64,000 bases of DNA from Lithospermum erythrorhizon (taxonomy: Eukaryota > Streptophyta > Magnoliopsida > Boraginales > Boraginaceae). Under the pieces are notes generated by a model that had not been told where the DNA came from, did not search any database, and was given only the letters and a program-made list of their open reading frames with translations. Positions 23,218 to 34,903 of the stretch are shown here, in pieces (position 1 is the first letter of the stretch; each line of letters starts with the position of its first letter). A program made the translations under genes and the position numbers. The DNA lies in assembly GCA_019722365.1 (NCBI GenBank), contig JADFUC010001417.1, positions 1 through 64,000 of the forward strand. The letters are read 5' to 3'.

Positions 23218-25792
23218 ATGGAAAACTGTGGAAAAATCAGCTCCGATGATGTAATATCGAAGATTAAAGATGAAGGCCATTTCGATAAGCTCCGTCTCAA
23301 CATCATCCGAAAGCTCAAAGATAACGTAATAATAATAATAATACCCTCTTATAGTATTATTACATCTCTAATAGATTGTCCAATTTTGAATTTTGATGGT
23401 TGAATTTTTAAATTTGAACTCAAATATGTGTATATTTGTTGTACAATGAATGTCGAAAAATATATGAACTTGTTTTATTTTTATGTATTTTAGTATTAAT
23501 ATGATGATTTTGATTAAATCATATGTGGTTAGATGTAGTTGTACATGGTTTATGGTTTACTCGAATATGGTTATATATATTGTGTGAGAATGAACAAACT
23601 TTGATGTAGTAATTGACTCACGCAACACAACTTTGATTTGAATCAAAATTATAATGGTGTTAGTAAAGTAGAGAGAAAATACTATATTGTAATATATTAT
23701 TCATAAGAAATTATACAACATGTTAAAAACATATTTTGAAGAACGCATGAAAATTAGAAAGTGAACGATCTTCAATGGAGGAGTATATCACATTTGGTGA
23801 AAATGTGTATAACATGTTAATGTATTTTATTAGTATACAACAATTTTTGAATCAAATAAAATTTCTTGTGTCAGTTAAGGCTGAAAGTTTGTTAAGTTTG
23901 ATCAATGAAAATGAAACTGAATAATCTTTTTGAGATGGTGGTAGTATTAATATGACCATTTTATTTCAAATTAATCTATATGCGGCAATTAAGATTATAA
24001 AGTTTGTTACTTTTGACTATTGAAAATCGAATTGGACAATCTTTTTTAGATGGAGGTAGTATGTTTGTGGAAAGGGCCGAAGAAACCTGTATCGTCATTT
24101 AGTTCGTCGTATGTGTATGTTGAATTTGGTATGCATATATATGAAATATTTTAGTTGACATTGACTTGATTTGAGAAAGAGTGAGACTGCAAGATATGGA
24201 TATTTTCTTGTCATTTTTTCCTTGCATTGTTAAATATCATGAAGCCCTACCTTCTTTGTCGATGGCTTGAAAGATTGACTAGTGGGAATATTTGACCGAG
24301 GAAAGAAGAATTATTAGTGATCTTCTTTTGGGTATTCAAATGTCATCTGTTATAAGTATCCAAATTTAATTTGCTAAAGAGATATTATGCAACCAAGGAA
24401 TTTTAATTGGAATGTTTGTGGCATATTTTAATATTGGATTTCCTAATTAGATGTATTTAGATGTAAAGGATAAAAATCTCATTAAATCAATTTGTTATAA
24501 TCTATAAGACCCTCTCTTGAGTGTGGCTTTTTGTGTTTTGGCATCTGTCTTCCTTGTGTAAGTAAGATTTTTATGTTTGTTAAAACGGGATTTCTTATGA
24601 TTATGACATAAATTTAGAGTAAAAAGCAGATTTCATCATAGTTTTCCTCTAAATTTTGACTGTCACAGGAAGAGTTGCGGATGAGTATTATATCAACAGT
24701 GAAACAATCAGCTGTTCTTAATCGTCCAGGTGCAGAAAACATGAAACCACGGCAACTTTCTGATGCCATACATGGAGAAGTAGGGTAGGTTGTTCATTTG
24801 AGTACTAAAACTTTTACATGTGATGCTACTTGTTTTATATGGCTGTTTAGAGACATATTTGTGAGTTGAAATATCTTTGTTGAATGTAAGGTATGTGAAT
24901 TTGCTTACACTTTTGATTGCGAAACTGTTGTTATATAGTACGACGCCCATTTTAATATGAATGGCCTACCTTTACTTGATACAAATATTAAAAAAAGTGG
25001 TTGACTTAGTGTAGATGTACTCTCATACCCTTGGAATAAAGTAAAACAAGATTATCCAGTAAAACATTTCATAATCAAATAGAAGGTGGAACATTTGTAA
25101 TACTACATACTTCACTAGTAGAAAAGGTAAAGGTGAAAAATGTTGTTAAAAAAGAGGTAGATCATTATTGTTGTAAAAATTAATTTTGAATGTAGGCATT
25201 TAAATAAATTAGAAAAAGATAAATTTCAAGTAACACTGCACCATTTGTGACTCAGATAAAAATTTATCCCAAACTGTGTGCTAACTGTTTCCCCATAAAC
25301 CATAGAGAAAAGGTCATGAGCCAAATCTCGGATCACCTGTGGGGTATTATACAGTCTGGTGATGGCATGAAGACAGAAATAACAGAAACTGTACAATCAA
25401 TTTACAGTCAGCTATTAAATCCAAAAGGAAGTGAGAATGGTGAATCATATTTGAACAGTGATCGAATTTTGGATCAGAAGGGACTTGGAACAAATGTATC
25501 TGCTGTCACTCCAGCACCTGCAATTGATGGTACACATTCTAATTATGAGTCAGATGGTCCACCAGCCTTTGCTCCATCTGAATTATGTGTTGAGCAACCA
25601 AAGCAACAGAAGAGAATGCCTTCACCTAATGATGTGAAAGCACAGGATGATTACACAGTCGAGGTTCATCGCACAACTGATGTCTTGGACACTAAGAATG
25701 TGGAGTTAAATTCACTACCATTGGTTTCTGAATCAATGCAACCATATGATCATAGCGATGAAGACCTTGATGTTCCTCCTGGATTTGGCTGA
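23218..25792 (+). CDS. COMPASS Shg1/BOD1-like protein (three exons)
   Basis: Predicted exons are 23218-23325, 24669-24784 and 25306-25792. Donors (AAC|GTAATA, GG|GTAGGT) and acceptors (CACAG|GAAG, CATAG|AGAA) obey GT-AG and keep phase (0, then 2), giving 711 nt and 236 residues. Exon 1 reads ISSDDVISKIKDEGHFDKLR, then IIRKLKDN; exon 2 continues EELRMSIISTVKQSAVLNRP, NMKPRQLSDAIHGEVG; exon 3 starts EKVMSQISDHLWGIIQ. A K.KDEG.FD.LR helix followed by a basic helical domain resembles the Shg1/BOD1 family (COMPASS histone-methylation subunit in yeast, chromosome biorientation factor in animals); this is recognition from memory. The rest is Ser/Pro-rich and disordered, ending in an acidic stretch and DVPPGFG. 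Exon 3 as an isolated frame can be read from 25247, but the splice phase places its start at 25306. Intron 1 (1,343 bp) and intron 2 (521 bp) hold MITE scraps. Structure confidence is high, family moderate. Confidence 0.75.
23877..24062. repeat. Direct repeat of a MITE-like end inside intron 1
   Basis: Segments 23877-23947 and 23991-24062 share AAAGTTTGTTA, AATGAAAATNNAA, ATCTTTTT(GAG/TAG)ATGG and end GGTAGTAT. The ends look like decayed GGAGGTAGTA MITE termini. They are intronic and do not affect the coding exons. Confidence 0.45.
25113..25150 (+). mobile_element. CACTA-like terminus in intron 2
   Basis: CACTAGTAGAAAAGGTAAAG matches the CACTA-family terminus also seen (inverted) at 767 and 2882. 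The opposite end was not found. It lies 156 bases before exon 3 of the Shg1/BOD1-like gene. Confidence 0.4.
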
Positions 25793-27812
25793 GGTCTGCT
25801 GATGTTTATATGCCCTCTGATTATAAAAATCTTGATGCCTCTCTATAAAATATTTAACATGAACAGAGCACATCCGCTTAGCTTAATAGCCTTTTCTCAA
25901 TTCTCACATTCAAAGGTTGATTCAGTGTTTGTCATCTTCTGAGGTCAGCAAGGCACTGTTTTCTTTAAAAAAATTTACTATATCGTACTTATGTTTATGA
26001 ATTTGCTCATTACTTAAGCTTCTGCACATTTTGTTTCATCCTTTTGATACTTCATCTGTAAGATTTCTTGTAATTGAAACTTCAGAATGCAATGACTGGC
26101 ATATAACATAGGTATATATGGAAGAAAATGGTAATTGGCCTTCTTCAACAATTCAACTCACTGCTTGAGGCAGTTAAGACAAGAGGAGAAACTTTGGCCT
26201 CAGTGTTTTGAGCTGCTATGCAGTTGCTGTAAGTCTAAGACTGATAGCTATGGTCACTGCTATAATGAGTATGGTAACTAACTAAAGGCTCTAAATGAAT
26301 AAATTCTACCAGAAAACATACACAACAATAAAATTCAGAATCTGACCTCACAGTTGATTACTATGCCGAATGTAATCATATAACAATCTCTGCTTTATCT
26401 ATTTTGTTTGTTGTTGTTTCAATTTTTTCAATGTGCTAAACAATCTATATACTTATCTGAAATTTATCTATTGTTGTTTCGATTTCTTCAATGTGTGTTA
26501 TCGTAGCCGGAAAACATAGAATACGAAATTGATGTATTAGTTGGGACATTGCATGTCACTGTTATGTTGGTGCTGTCATCTAGAGAAGAATCCAATGCAA
26601 CAATGAAGTCTATGCCTAGACTGATAATGTAAAACCAAACCCTGGATTGACTTTAGTTCTCTTGAGTAGGAAGTAGCTGTAGTGGGTAGCTGGATCTCTG
26701 ATCATCATCCCTTTTACCCCCTCCCCATTTTGGTGAAAACGTGAATTACTTCTTTGATTTCCTTATAAGGAAATTATCCCTAAGAATATGGGATGACGGA
26801 ATAATATAGTTCTTGCTGAAGGTTTTTTTTTTTTGGAATTGTCCGACTTACCTCACAAAGTTTTCATCGAGGTATCTACTATTGTCCTGAAGGAATCAAG
26901 TCTCGGTTCACAAGTGTAGTTCCTGTGCTGGTATGTTTTACTCGCATCCTATCTTTTATCTTCTCATGCACACAACACGCAAAGAAACTTTACTTGCCAA
27001 TGGAATTCATGTAAATCAGAGATACTTGGGGTAAATGATAAGAACAGAATCTTTTTGTTGGATAGTTATCCACCTATTGTTGTCAAGTTTAACTGTTGTT
27101 TTAGCTGTTAACGATTTCTTTATGCTCCTATTGTCTTGATCCAAGGGGGCTCATTTGGAATAACTTTATAAGAATAACTGAGATTTGCAGAGCACGATTT
27201 TTACATAGTATTTCTTTTACATTACAGAAGATACTTCAACAGAAGCATAAGGCTCTGCTCATATGTTCTTCAGGGCAATCTATCCAGATGTATATTATAT
27301 ATGTTGCTAGATGAGCAGAGCGTGACATTCAAACTGGTGCGGTAAGTATTTCTTACAAACCAACATGTTGCTGCCTTTTTTTGAATCCCATGAGGCCATA
27401 ATGCTTCGTCATCTAAGAATTTAACCTATATGCATAATCCGGAGTAGGGTTTACTGTCTAGAAGAATTTCTGTACTTTGCATTTCTGCAAATGGATGTTA
27501 TATGTATGTATGTTGTTGGTTACGTTTCTCGTTAAGTAGAGTTTTATCATACTGATCATTGAATGGAAAATTCACCGTCATCGCGTCTCATTGATTCACC
27601 TGCTGATTGTATTCGAAAAAATTGTACGGAGTATATGATAATGAGATGACAACTGAAACAAAAAGTTAAGTCTCCACAAGGAGTTAACAAGCTTCTGGAT
27701 TATTTTTCCTGCTTCAGGATAAGCCAAGTCACAAGTGGTGAAATTCAGCTCTATTCTAGAACTTTGTAATTAAAGAAGTTGATAGAAACTGGCTTTAACG
27801 ATATGATACAAT
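25793..27812. other. Convergent intergenic region, possible 3' UTR sequence
   Basis: This 2-kb stretch separates the ends of two convergent genes. Pieces such as 26130-26235 and 27229-27340 are less AT-rich and bounded by acceptor- and donor-like sequences (TTACAG before 27229, CGGTAAGT at about 27340), so they could be spliced 3' UTR exons or non-coding transcript. I see no convincing protein-coding frame. Confidence 0.35.
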
Positions 27813-30018
27813 TTATTTAACTACATAATAGCACTCTCTAAATATAAGTAGTAGTCTTGTATCGAAGGATCGACTGAAGGTTACATTGTATGTCATCTTT
27901 TGGTTCACATTCTTGAAGACGATTTGAGTAGGATTAATCTCTATATTAATGCCTACGGGGTTTTCAATTTGGAGGTCATAAGTTGAAACAGCTTTGCCAA
28001 CATTTGTTACCGTCCTTGTATAATTCTTCCGATCGTGTCCAAGTTGGATAGAGAATGAAGGATAATTTAATTGTGCCTCAGGTATGCTTGTAGCATTTGA
28101 ACAAATGATCTTATGGTTCACGATCTTCCTAATTTGTTTTTCAGTGTACCCCAGCCCGCATAAGTAATAGATGTAATCATCAGGATGAATGTCATATATA
28201 AGACCTGGATCATTTGCTTTCGGGGGATTAACATGGCCTGCACCAATAGCCAGGATACTGGCAGGGAGCATCCTCTCATCGACGATTGGATCTCCGTTGA
28301 GGTTCATTCCAATTGCAGTGGTCATCATTGCAGATTTGATAGCAGCCGGTGACCAATCAGGATGTGAACTTTTGAGTAGAGCTGCTACTCCACTTAAGTG
28401 AGGACATGCCATTGAGGTCCCAGAGAGAATATTAAAAGTTGACTGTGCCTTTGTCTTCTCCATGGAATTTGGCCATGCAGCAAGAATGCCTGAACCAGGT
28501 CCTATTATATCAGGTTTCAATATACCTGGACTTGCTATGCTAGGCCCTCTTGCAGAAAATTGTGATACTGCAGGAGCTTTTTTGTCTCCTATTACGGTTC
28601 CTCCTTCTAAACTACTGTTGCAGGGCATTTGAGGTTGAGTTCAAATAGGCTAAAATTTTTTTGCCATCTACATAACTCACATGTGATGTTGGTAGTACAT
28701 GAGTTTCAGCTTCTGTGGTATAGCCATCAACCTTTGCATTGATGAGAATCATGGCAGCACCACCTGCATCCTTGACTGTTTGTCCCTTTTCAACTCGTGA
28801 TACTAAACCTCCATTTCGACAGATCACTATGTCTTTGCCAACAAGAACACCATCTAAGGATCCGGGGACACAGTATGCAGCATCAGATTTCTCATCTTTT
28901 ACTCCAGGATAAACAAGTGGCAACATTCGAGATATAAAGTCAGTAGGCTGAAAAGCCGACTGTCCATCTAGCTCTTGTTTATCTCCGAGGACTACTGTGC
29001 TCTTTAGATCTCTATCAGTAGAGCTAGCACCAGTGGTAAGAACCCAAGGGGCTTCATTTGATAAGGTTGCACTATGTGGTCCTTCATTCCCTGCGGAGGT
29101 ACTAACAAAAATGCCCTTTCGCATGGCACTGAAAGCTCCAACATACAGTGGATCTTCATCAAAGGTAGACGAGCCACCACCAAGAGAATAAGAAATCACG
29201 TCAACTCCATCCTCGATAGCTGCATCTAATGCAGCCATTATAGTACTACTCTCACAATCCCATAACAAACAAACTTTGTACATCGCCACGTGAGCCCGAG
29301 GGGCAATACCAGCGGCAGTGCCATTGGCTTGCCCAAGGACATTGGCATTACTCACAAAATTCCCGGCGGCTGTGCTAGATGTGTGAGTTCCATGTCCTAC
29401 ATCATCAATAGCTGGTTCCGAAGAATTTACTAGGTTCTTGGCACCAATGAGCTTGTTATTACATGTGATTCCTCCATCACATTTCCCTTTCCATTTACTA
29501 GGAGGAGGCATGCCTTCATCGCTTAACGAAGGGTGTCCAGGAGTAATCCCGGTATCCAGAACACCAATAATTATCCCCTCTCCATACTGTGAGTCTTTCC
29601 AATACCCAAGATTTTGGTGCAACCCCAAGAATGACGGGGTGTGGGTTGTATGCAAAGTGTACACTTTCTCTCGCATTGCAGATATGAACCAATCGTTCTT
29701 CTTCATTTCCTCGACTTCTGCAAACGTTAATTTGGCTGCAAATCCGCTGAGTACATGGCGATAGGAGTGCAGAATACGTGAACTAGAGCCTCCATTGGAG
29801 TCGGCTGTAATTTCAGTCAGAAAAGATGAGTACCATGCTTTCAGCTGGTCATCGGATACCGTGGAATCCAATTGATCATATAACCTCACATGAACAATGT
29901 AAGTTTGTAAATCGTTCCGAATGTTCTCAACCTGAGCACTGACTGAACAAAAACTAAGTAGGAATATGCTTAATATTTGAATCAATTGCTGCAATGGTAA
30001 TGATATTTTGTTTTTCAT
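27813..30018 (-). pseudogene. Subtilisin-like serine protease (plant SBT1 type), frameshifted and C-terminally truncated
   Basis: An intronless gene. The best start is the ATG at 30018 (MKNKISLPLQQLIQ), giving a signal peptide of about 28 residues ending SVSAQ; an in-frame ATG at 30057 would put charged residues ahead of it. Then come an I9 prodomain (about 39-124, HSYRHVLSGFAAKL), the S8 domain opening at TTHTPSFLGL, catalytic Asp155 (GVLDTG), His209 (GHGTHT), oxyanion Asn311 (SAGNEGP), a PA-like insert (about 350-455), then, in another frame, the Ser motif [11 protein letters not shown] (codon at about 28415) and an Fn3-like domain ([18 protein letters not shown]). The frame changes at 28612-28628: the first frame stops after NSTSNALQQ and homology resumes at EGGTVIGDK. 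The net shift equals two lost bases or one gained. The product also stops after NVTFSRS...YYVVK, losing the last 25-30 family residues. Probably a secreted apoplastic protease in origin. Likely a pseudogene unless the shift is an assembly error. Confidence 0.85.
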
Positions 30019-30499
30019 CCTACTTGAACTATGTTGATATCTACATTTTTGTTGCACTAGATCATTCTCTGTTTATATGGTGTAAGTATACTGTTGATGG
30101 GAAACTAATACACACATAAAAGCAAATAAATCTTAGTTCTCAACGGACAATGATGCTTTCTTTTGTAAATCATTGCAGATTCATAGATATAATAATATGC
30201 TTGAAAATGTCTTTTTTGAAAGAATAAATCTTTGTTCTGGACTTGAGTGAAGTTTAATCGTGGAAATTTATGCTGGTAAAGGTCATTTGTTGTAAGTTTG
30301 TGATTTCATTAAATTAGACAACTAGATGATCTATACCATATTATAGTGAATACTGTTGAACTCATAATGTGATGATGATTAGTTAATGTTATTTATTTCA
30401 ATTTCATCACTAATTTTAGATGACTAAATTAAGTTTCTTACCTATGTACTTATCCTCAGTATAGCTTAAATATGAAAGCATTATCATTAGAAGTTGTGA

Positions 30500-30590
30500 A
30501 TGATTTTTTCACCCAAGTAAGACACTTGCTTGTAAGGATAGAGGTCAAGGATTCAAACCTTGAGAGTTAGATTTTTTTTTAAAATAGATG
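30500..30590 (+). mobile_element. Possible tRNA-derived SINE head
   Basis: The stretch GTAAGACACTTGCTTGTAAG, then GAGGTCAAGGATTCAAACC, resembles the tRNA-like 5' region of plant SINEs. GGTCAAGGATTCAAACC plays the pol III B box and can form the T-arm stem CAAGG/CCTTG. It is followed by T-rich sequence. The A box is poor and no target duplication was identified. Confidence 0.4.
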
Positions 30591-31200
30591 AATCGATACA
30601 ATTATTCAAAAGGAAATTCAACAAAAATCTTTTATGAAAAAAACAAAATATCCTATAATAAATTATTTTGGTGACTAAAATGTTTACGAAAATCGTAGTT
30701 TGATTTGATGTACTTAGGGACGGGGTTCGGAAAAATTATTAGAGGGATAATTTGGTGTGAATAGGTGAGAAGATGTAGGGAAACTTAAAGGAGGACTTAC
30801 ATGTTGTTAGGAGATTCACTATACTAATTTAGTTGTTACCAACATTAAAAATATACGGAGTAGAATAGATGATAACAAACGAGAGATGAATTTCGGTGAT
30901 GGAGTGACAATCAACATGTCTTTAAGCGAGTCGAATTTGATCTAATAGAAAGATTATAGGGTATTCAAACATGGGTTAGGCTCGAGAGTAATAGTCTCCT
31001 TCCGACATGAGGATAGATATTGATTATCTACAAAAATCAACTAAGATTAGATTAGATATACTCCTGCCTTTACTAGGATTTCTGAGTTATTATTAGATAT
31101 GAAATTAATAAATAGGACTTGAAAGTTCTATTCCTTCAAATTTTGCATAAATAGAAGGGAGTGCTATTTTTTGAACCCCCTCATCACAAAATCATACATC
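30590..31200 (+). repeat. Upstream segment of the RING gene, copy 1 of a direct duplication
   Basis: This 610-bp segment ends at the RING start codon and recurs, broken by insertions, at 31905-34010. Shared landmarks in order are ACAATTATTCAAAA, TTGGTGACTAA, GAGGGATAATT(T/G)GGTGT, GGAAACTT, GGAGATT..CACTATA, CGGTGATGGAGTGA-like, TTAGATTAGATATA, ATAAATA(G/A)GACTTGAA and GCATAAATA(G/A)A. Confidence 0.7.
31146..31153 (+). promoter_or_regulatory. TATA-like box of the RING-H2 gene
   Basis: CATAAATA lies 48 bases before the chosen ATG, which leaves a very short leader. The same element in the same context recurs at about 33960 in the downstream duplicate. It is a sequence-based guess only. Confidence 0.4.
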
Positions 31201-31593
31201 ATGATTTTTTTCATTATGTTTATTTTCACTATAGTGATGCTTCTTTTGTTGGCTTGCTTCTTGGAACATGACTTCTCGACTTGTTACTCCAATAATCTAC
31301 CTCCAAATTTACCTATAGGGACATACTCAAATAACCTAGTTGATCAAGAAAGGAGGCAGAATAAGCCAACATTACAAGGCCTTACAACTAGCAAGGTGGA
31401 GACTATGTTATACAAATCTCATGAGAGCCAAGTCGACTGCTCCATATGCTTAGGCATATTTGAAGATGGTGAAGAATTAAAGACATTGAGCCCTTGTAAT
31501 CACTATTATCACTCTAAATGTGTCGATGACTGGTTGAAAATTAAAAAATCTTGCCCACTTTGCCGGACTCCTGTTGGAGTTGGTAATGTTTAG
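31201..31593 (+). CDS. RING-H2 finger protein, ATL-like (probable E3 ubiquitin ligase)
   Basis: A single-exon gene of 130 residues from the ATG at 31201; the frame opens at 31171 but without an ATG there. Residues 2-20 (IFFIMFIFTIVMLLLLACF) form one hydrophobic membrane span. After a short linker containing LQGLTTSKV comes a RING-H2 domain with all eight zinc ligands: C80, C83, C99, H101, H104, C107, C118, C121. Pro98 precedes the third ligand, and the E2-contact Trp111 follows C107 with spacing C-V-D-D-W, both typical of the plant ATL class. It ends nine residues after the last ligand, so it is small for the family (ATLs often have 150-400 residues). The likely role is a membrane-anchored ubiquitin ligase; the substrate is unknown. 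It lies head-on from the subtilase relic with 1.2 kb between starts, and its promoter segment is duplicated downstream. It appears intact. Confidence 0.8.
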   Translation: MIFFIMFIFTIVMLLLLACFLEHDFSTCYSNNLPPNLPIGTYSNNLVDQERRQNKPTLQGLTTSKVETMLYKSHESQVDCSICLGIFEDGEELKTLSPCNHYYHSKCVDDWLKIKKSCPLCRTPVGVGNV

Positions 31594-32158
31594 AAATCGA
31601 GTCATTTTTTTGTTAGAATTTAGGATATGATTAGTTTGATGTTGATAGTCCACTTGTATTATGTTTGTTGGAGTAATATTTATATATATTCACGGACCAT
31701 CTCTATTTGTAATATCAATCTCATCAATATAATATTTTATGTATATAGCATTATTATCATGTACTGCATATTATTCGAGTTGTCTCACTAGCAAAAACTC
31801 AATATATATAAGTCCACTTTTTGTAATTTCTAGTTTGGTATAATAAGGGCGGAACATACGAAACAAAAAATTCATTCTTCATGTTTATTTAATTATTGCT
31901 CCGTAATAGATTGATGTACAATTATTCAAAACAAAATCTAACAAAACCTTTAATATCTTACAATATTATTTGGTGACTAATTATTTAGGGAAAATCGAAG
32001 TTTGTTTTGATGCACTTAGGTTAGGGGCGGGCTTATGGAAAATTACCAGAGGGATAATTGGGTGTAAATAGGTGAGAAATGTAGGGAAACTTGGAGGACT
32101 TTTGCGTTTCTAGGAGATTATTCACTATACCAATTTAGACACCAAAATCAGAGCAAGC

Positions 32159-32767
32159 TAGGGATCGCAAAATCCAGCCGAACTCCTATCGAACCTAGTG
32201 AGATTCAAGCCGATCTATTCAATCCCAAGGGGTTCTGGAAGTTCGACAATTATCGAACCTTGAATTTTGAGGTTTGAGTTTGGGTTCGAGGTCTGAGTCG
32301 AACACGCTCTCGGTATATTAAAAAAATTTGAACCAAAACAAAACAATATTTAATTGAAATAATTGAACCAAAAAATTCAAATTGAAATCCAGATTATTGT
32401 TGTTAAAGAGTTAAAATAGTGTAGACATGGGGAAAGGAGATCATCTATTATGGGAGAATGATAAAATGAAGATAGGGAAATGAGGATTGGGTTTTTTGTT
32501 GACATAACAACTCAAAACAATGGGTAAATGGGTTGGGCGGCTTTTATTATGTTAAAAATGAGTGAGCTTTGTAAATTAAGGATGATACAATAAAATTTGG
32601 GTCAAAGCCTTTGACTATCGTGTTCTTAATAATTTCAACTGCTTACTTTGATTTAACATCTATTTCAAATGTTCGGTTTCACGCTTGATTTTCGAATCGT
32701 TCTAACCGAACTATTTCTGTTTAACCCTCCGAATCGAATCGAACATTCAGGTTCATTTACAACCCTA
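32159..32767. mobile_element. Non-autonomous hAT-like insertion (TAGGG...CCCTA ends)
   Basis: The left end TAGGGATCGCAAAATCCAGC and the complement of the right end, TAGGGTTGTAAATGAACC, form degenerate terminal inverted repeats. The interior is rich in GTTCGA/TCGAACC words near both ends, as in many plant hAT MITEs, and no coding region is present. The flanks share GGAGATT..CACT and ACCAATTTA on both sides, more than the 8 bp expected, so the exact borders are uncertain. Confidence 0.5.
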
Positions 32768-32974
32768 AATGGGAGATTCACTGGACCGAATTACCAATTT
32801 ACTTGCCACCGAAAGTAAAATTATAGAATAGATAATGACAAATGATAGAAGAATTCGGGTGATGGGGTGATAACACTTATGTGAACAAGTCGAATTGGAT
32901 CGAATAGAATGTGCCTCAGACATAAAAAGTCTATTAGAATTAGATTAGATATATGACATAAGACACATCAAATT

Positions 32975-33885
32975 TGTATCAACGCCGAATAAGCGGCGCC
33001 ATCGTGGCTCAAGGGTTCTGCCTCGGTGCCTTCGGCTTACATGATGCTCCATAGCGTTGGGGACTCCCCTGGCCTCCTCTACAACGCCGCCATGCTGCTA
33101 TAGCACTTTCGCGGGTCGCGCGCCATAGCGGTTCTATGGGATACCGATTTTAATTGCTTTTTAACCCAACGTCTTTCAAAACCCTAAGTTAAAAAATCTG
33201 ATTTTTGTGCCTCCTTTCCCCTTTCTTTCTCTTTTTCTGGTCCATTTTTTCTTCTCAATCGTCGCCTTCCCTGCTAATAGCCATCTATCGCCGCCATGTA
33301 TCATTCCTTATGTTTTATTTTTTGTAATATATTTCGGTAATTTCATTAATTTATGTTTTAATTTTTAAAAATCTGATTTATATTTTAGTTTAATTTATGC
33401 TTCTCTAATTAACTTTAATAATCTGTTTTAACTTTATTTTTTTATTAAGTTTCAATAACTTTTTTTAATATGTAATAATTTGTAATTCACTTTAATAATC
33501 TGTTTTAATTTAATTTATCTTTTCCTATTTTATATTTTTCTATAATTTTCTTTTAATTTGATCTATATTTTAATTATGTTTTTAATTTTGATCTAGTTTA
33601 TAATCTATTTTATATTTTTTAAATAATATGTTTTATAATTAATTTGTAATCTATTTATACTTTATAGTTAATTTGTTCTATAAATTATTTGATTTATGTT
33701 CTAAATTCAGTATATTTTCGTAGATTTTTGTAGTATATATTACACGTAAATTTCTTTAAAACTACCTTACGCGATATCGCTTATAACTTTGAGTTTCACA
33801 TGATTTATCGCGAATACTATTCACAACTTTAATTCTATACCCATTTTTTTATGTGTTAGGATTTTAGTTGTGTCTTTTTATCTTT
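32975..33885 (+). mobile_element. Insertion of unknown class in the duplicated segment
   Basis: The first 170 bases are GC-rich (CGCCGAATAAGCGGCGCC, CGCGGGTCGCGCGCCATAGC) and resemble a transposon end or promoter region; they are followed by a CT-rich leader and AT-rich DNA. Its limits follow from where homology to the RING upstream segment is lost and regained. No transposase was recognised. Confidence 0.4.
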
Positions 33886-34031
33886 TAGATTTAGTTGCAA
33901 CCTACTCTTACCTATGGTAGTTTATAAATAAGACTTGAAGTTTTATCTCTTCAATTTTGCATAAATAAAAGAGTGCTATTTTTTAACCCTCGCGCACCGC
34001 ATATCAGAAACTAATACTACTAGTCATACAT

Positions 34032-34903
34032 AGCGTCAAGAGTCGGTCCGGTTCGACCGGTTTTCACTAATCCGTGAATCGACGTCCAGCATCCATCCGA
34101 ACCGGATCGAAACCGCATTCGATCCAAAAATCGTGGACGATCGACGGCCTAAACCGGTCTCCGCCCGTAATCGTATTATCCGTAACGGCCCCGCTGATTA
34201 TTCGAAACCTGCCCGGATATCCGAAACCGAAACTCGTATCCGAAACTGTAATTTGTATCCGAAACTAATTAAAACATATTTAACAATTCGAAAATTCAAA
34301 AAAATTATTAAACCTAATCCAAAAAAATTCAAAAATATAAAAAAAATTGAAAATAAACTAATTAATGCATATTTAACAATTCGAAAATACAAAAAAGTAA
34401 TTAAACCTAATTCAAAAAAATTCGAAAGTACAAAAAATAACAATTCGAAAATAATAAGTTAAGAACACAAAAATCAAATAACAATTCGAAACCTAACACA
34501 TAAAAAATCAAACACATTTACATGAATTAAACTAATTAAAACAAGAATCAAACATATTTTAATTTTAAAAACAAAGCGGTAAAGTTAAAAACTAATCATT
34601 ACTATTTGTGATAATGTGGATTTATTGGATTAACGGGCGAGGAGGCCGATCATTTATGAGATGCCGAATCGGATTCACGAGAAGTTCCGGAAAGAGTGGG
34701 TCGGTAACGAGAACGGTAAGTTGAAAAATCTGACTTTTTTTATATTAACCTACCTGATCCTGCTATCTACGTGATCCGGCTGTAACCGTCCGATCCGGTT
34801 TCGGGTCCCCTCGATCGAGCCGTGACCCGACCGATCCGCTCGCTTCGTGGCTTTTCGACCGGGTCAACCGGGCCGGTTCGCCTTTCCACCTAACAAAGAC
34901 TAT
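34032..34903. mobile_element. hAT-like non-autonomous element, 872 bp, with 8-bp target duplication
   Basis: TCATACAT occurs directly at both sides (34024-34031 and 34904-34911), the 8-bp length typical of hAT insertions. GC-rich subterminal sequences are inverted relative to each other (GTCCGGTTCGACCGGTTTTC near the left; CGACCGGGTCAACCGGGCC near the right), with an AT-rich centre. It holds a 95-bp tandem duplication (34264-34450). It lies where the RING coding sequence would be expected in the duplicate. Confidence 0.6.
34264..34450 (+). repeat. Tandem duplication, period about 95 bp
   Basis: Two units start ACTAATTAAAACATATTTAA (34264) and ACTAATTAATGCATATTTAA (34359), each continuing CAATTCGAAAA...AAACCTAAT(C/T)C. 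It is part of the AT-rich core of the hAT-like element. Confidence 0.65.

Larger units (their letters stand above)
31905..34010 (+). repeat. Copy 2 of the RING upstream segment, split by insertions
   Basis: Homology to 30590-31175 is found at 31905-32140, 32768-32960 and 33885-34000, in the same order and orientation. Two insertions (32159-32767 and about 32975-33885) separate the parts. The segment ends at GTGCTATTTTTTAACCC, equivalent to the RING leader, but no RING coding sequence follows: an hAT-like element sits at 34032. Confidence 0.65.

Noticed and set aside
25247..25305. Upstream extension of the last exon frame of the Shg1/BOD1-like gene
   Set aside because: Splice phase from exon 2 and the acceptor at 25304-25305 place the exon start at 25306; the upstream residues are intronic.
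30505..30570. Possible tRNA gene
   Set aside because: Only the T-arm and B-box-like part is present; the acceptor stem and anticodon arm cannot be formed, so a SINE head is more likely.
34133..34462. Lys/Asn-rich frame of 109 codons
   Set aside because: It is produced by the AT-rich 95-bp tandem duplication within the hAT-like element.
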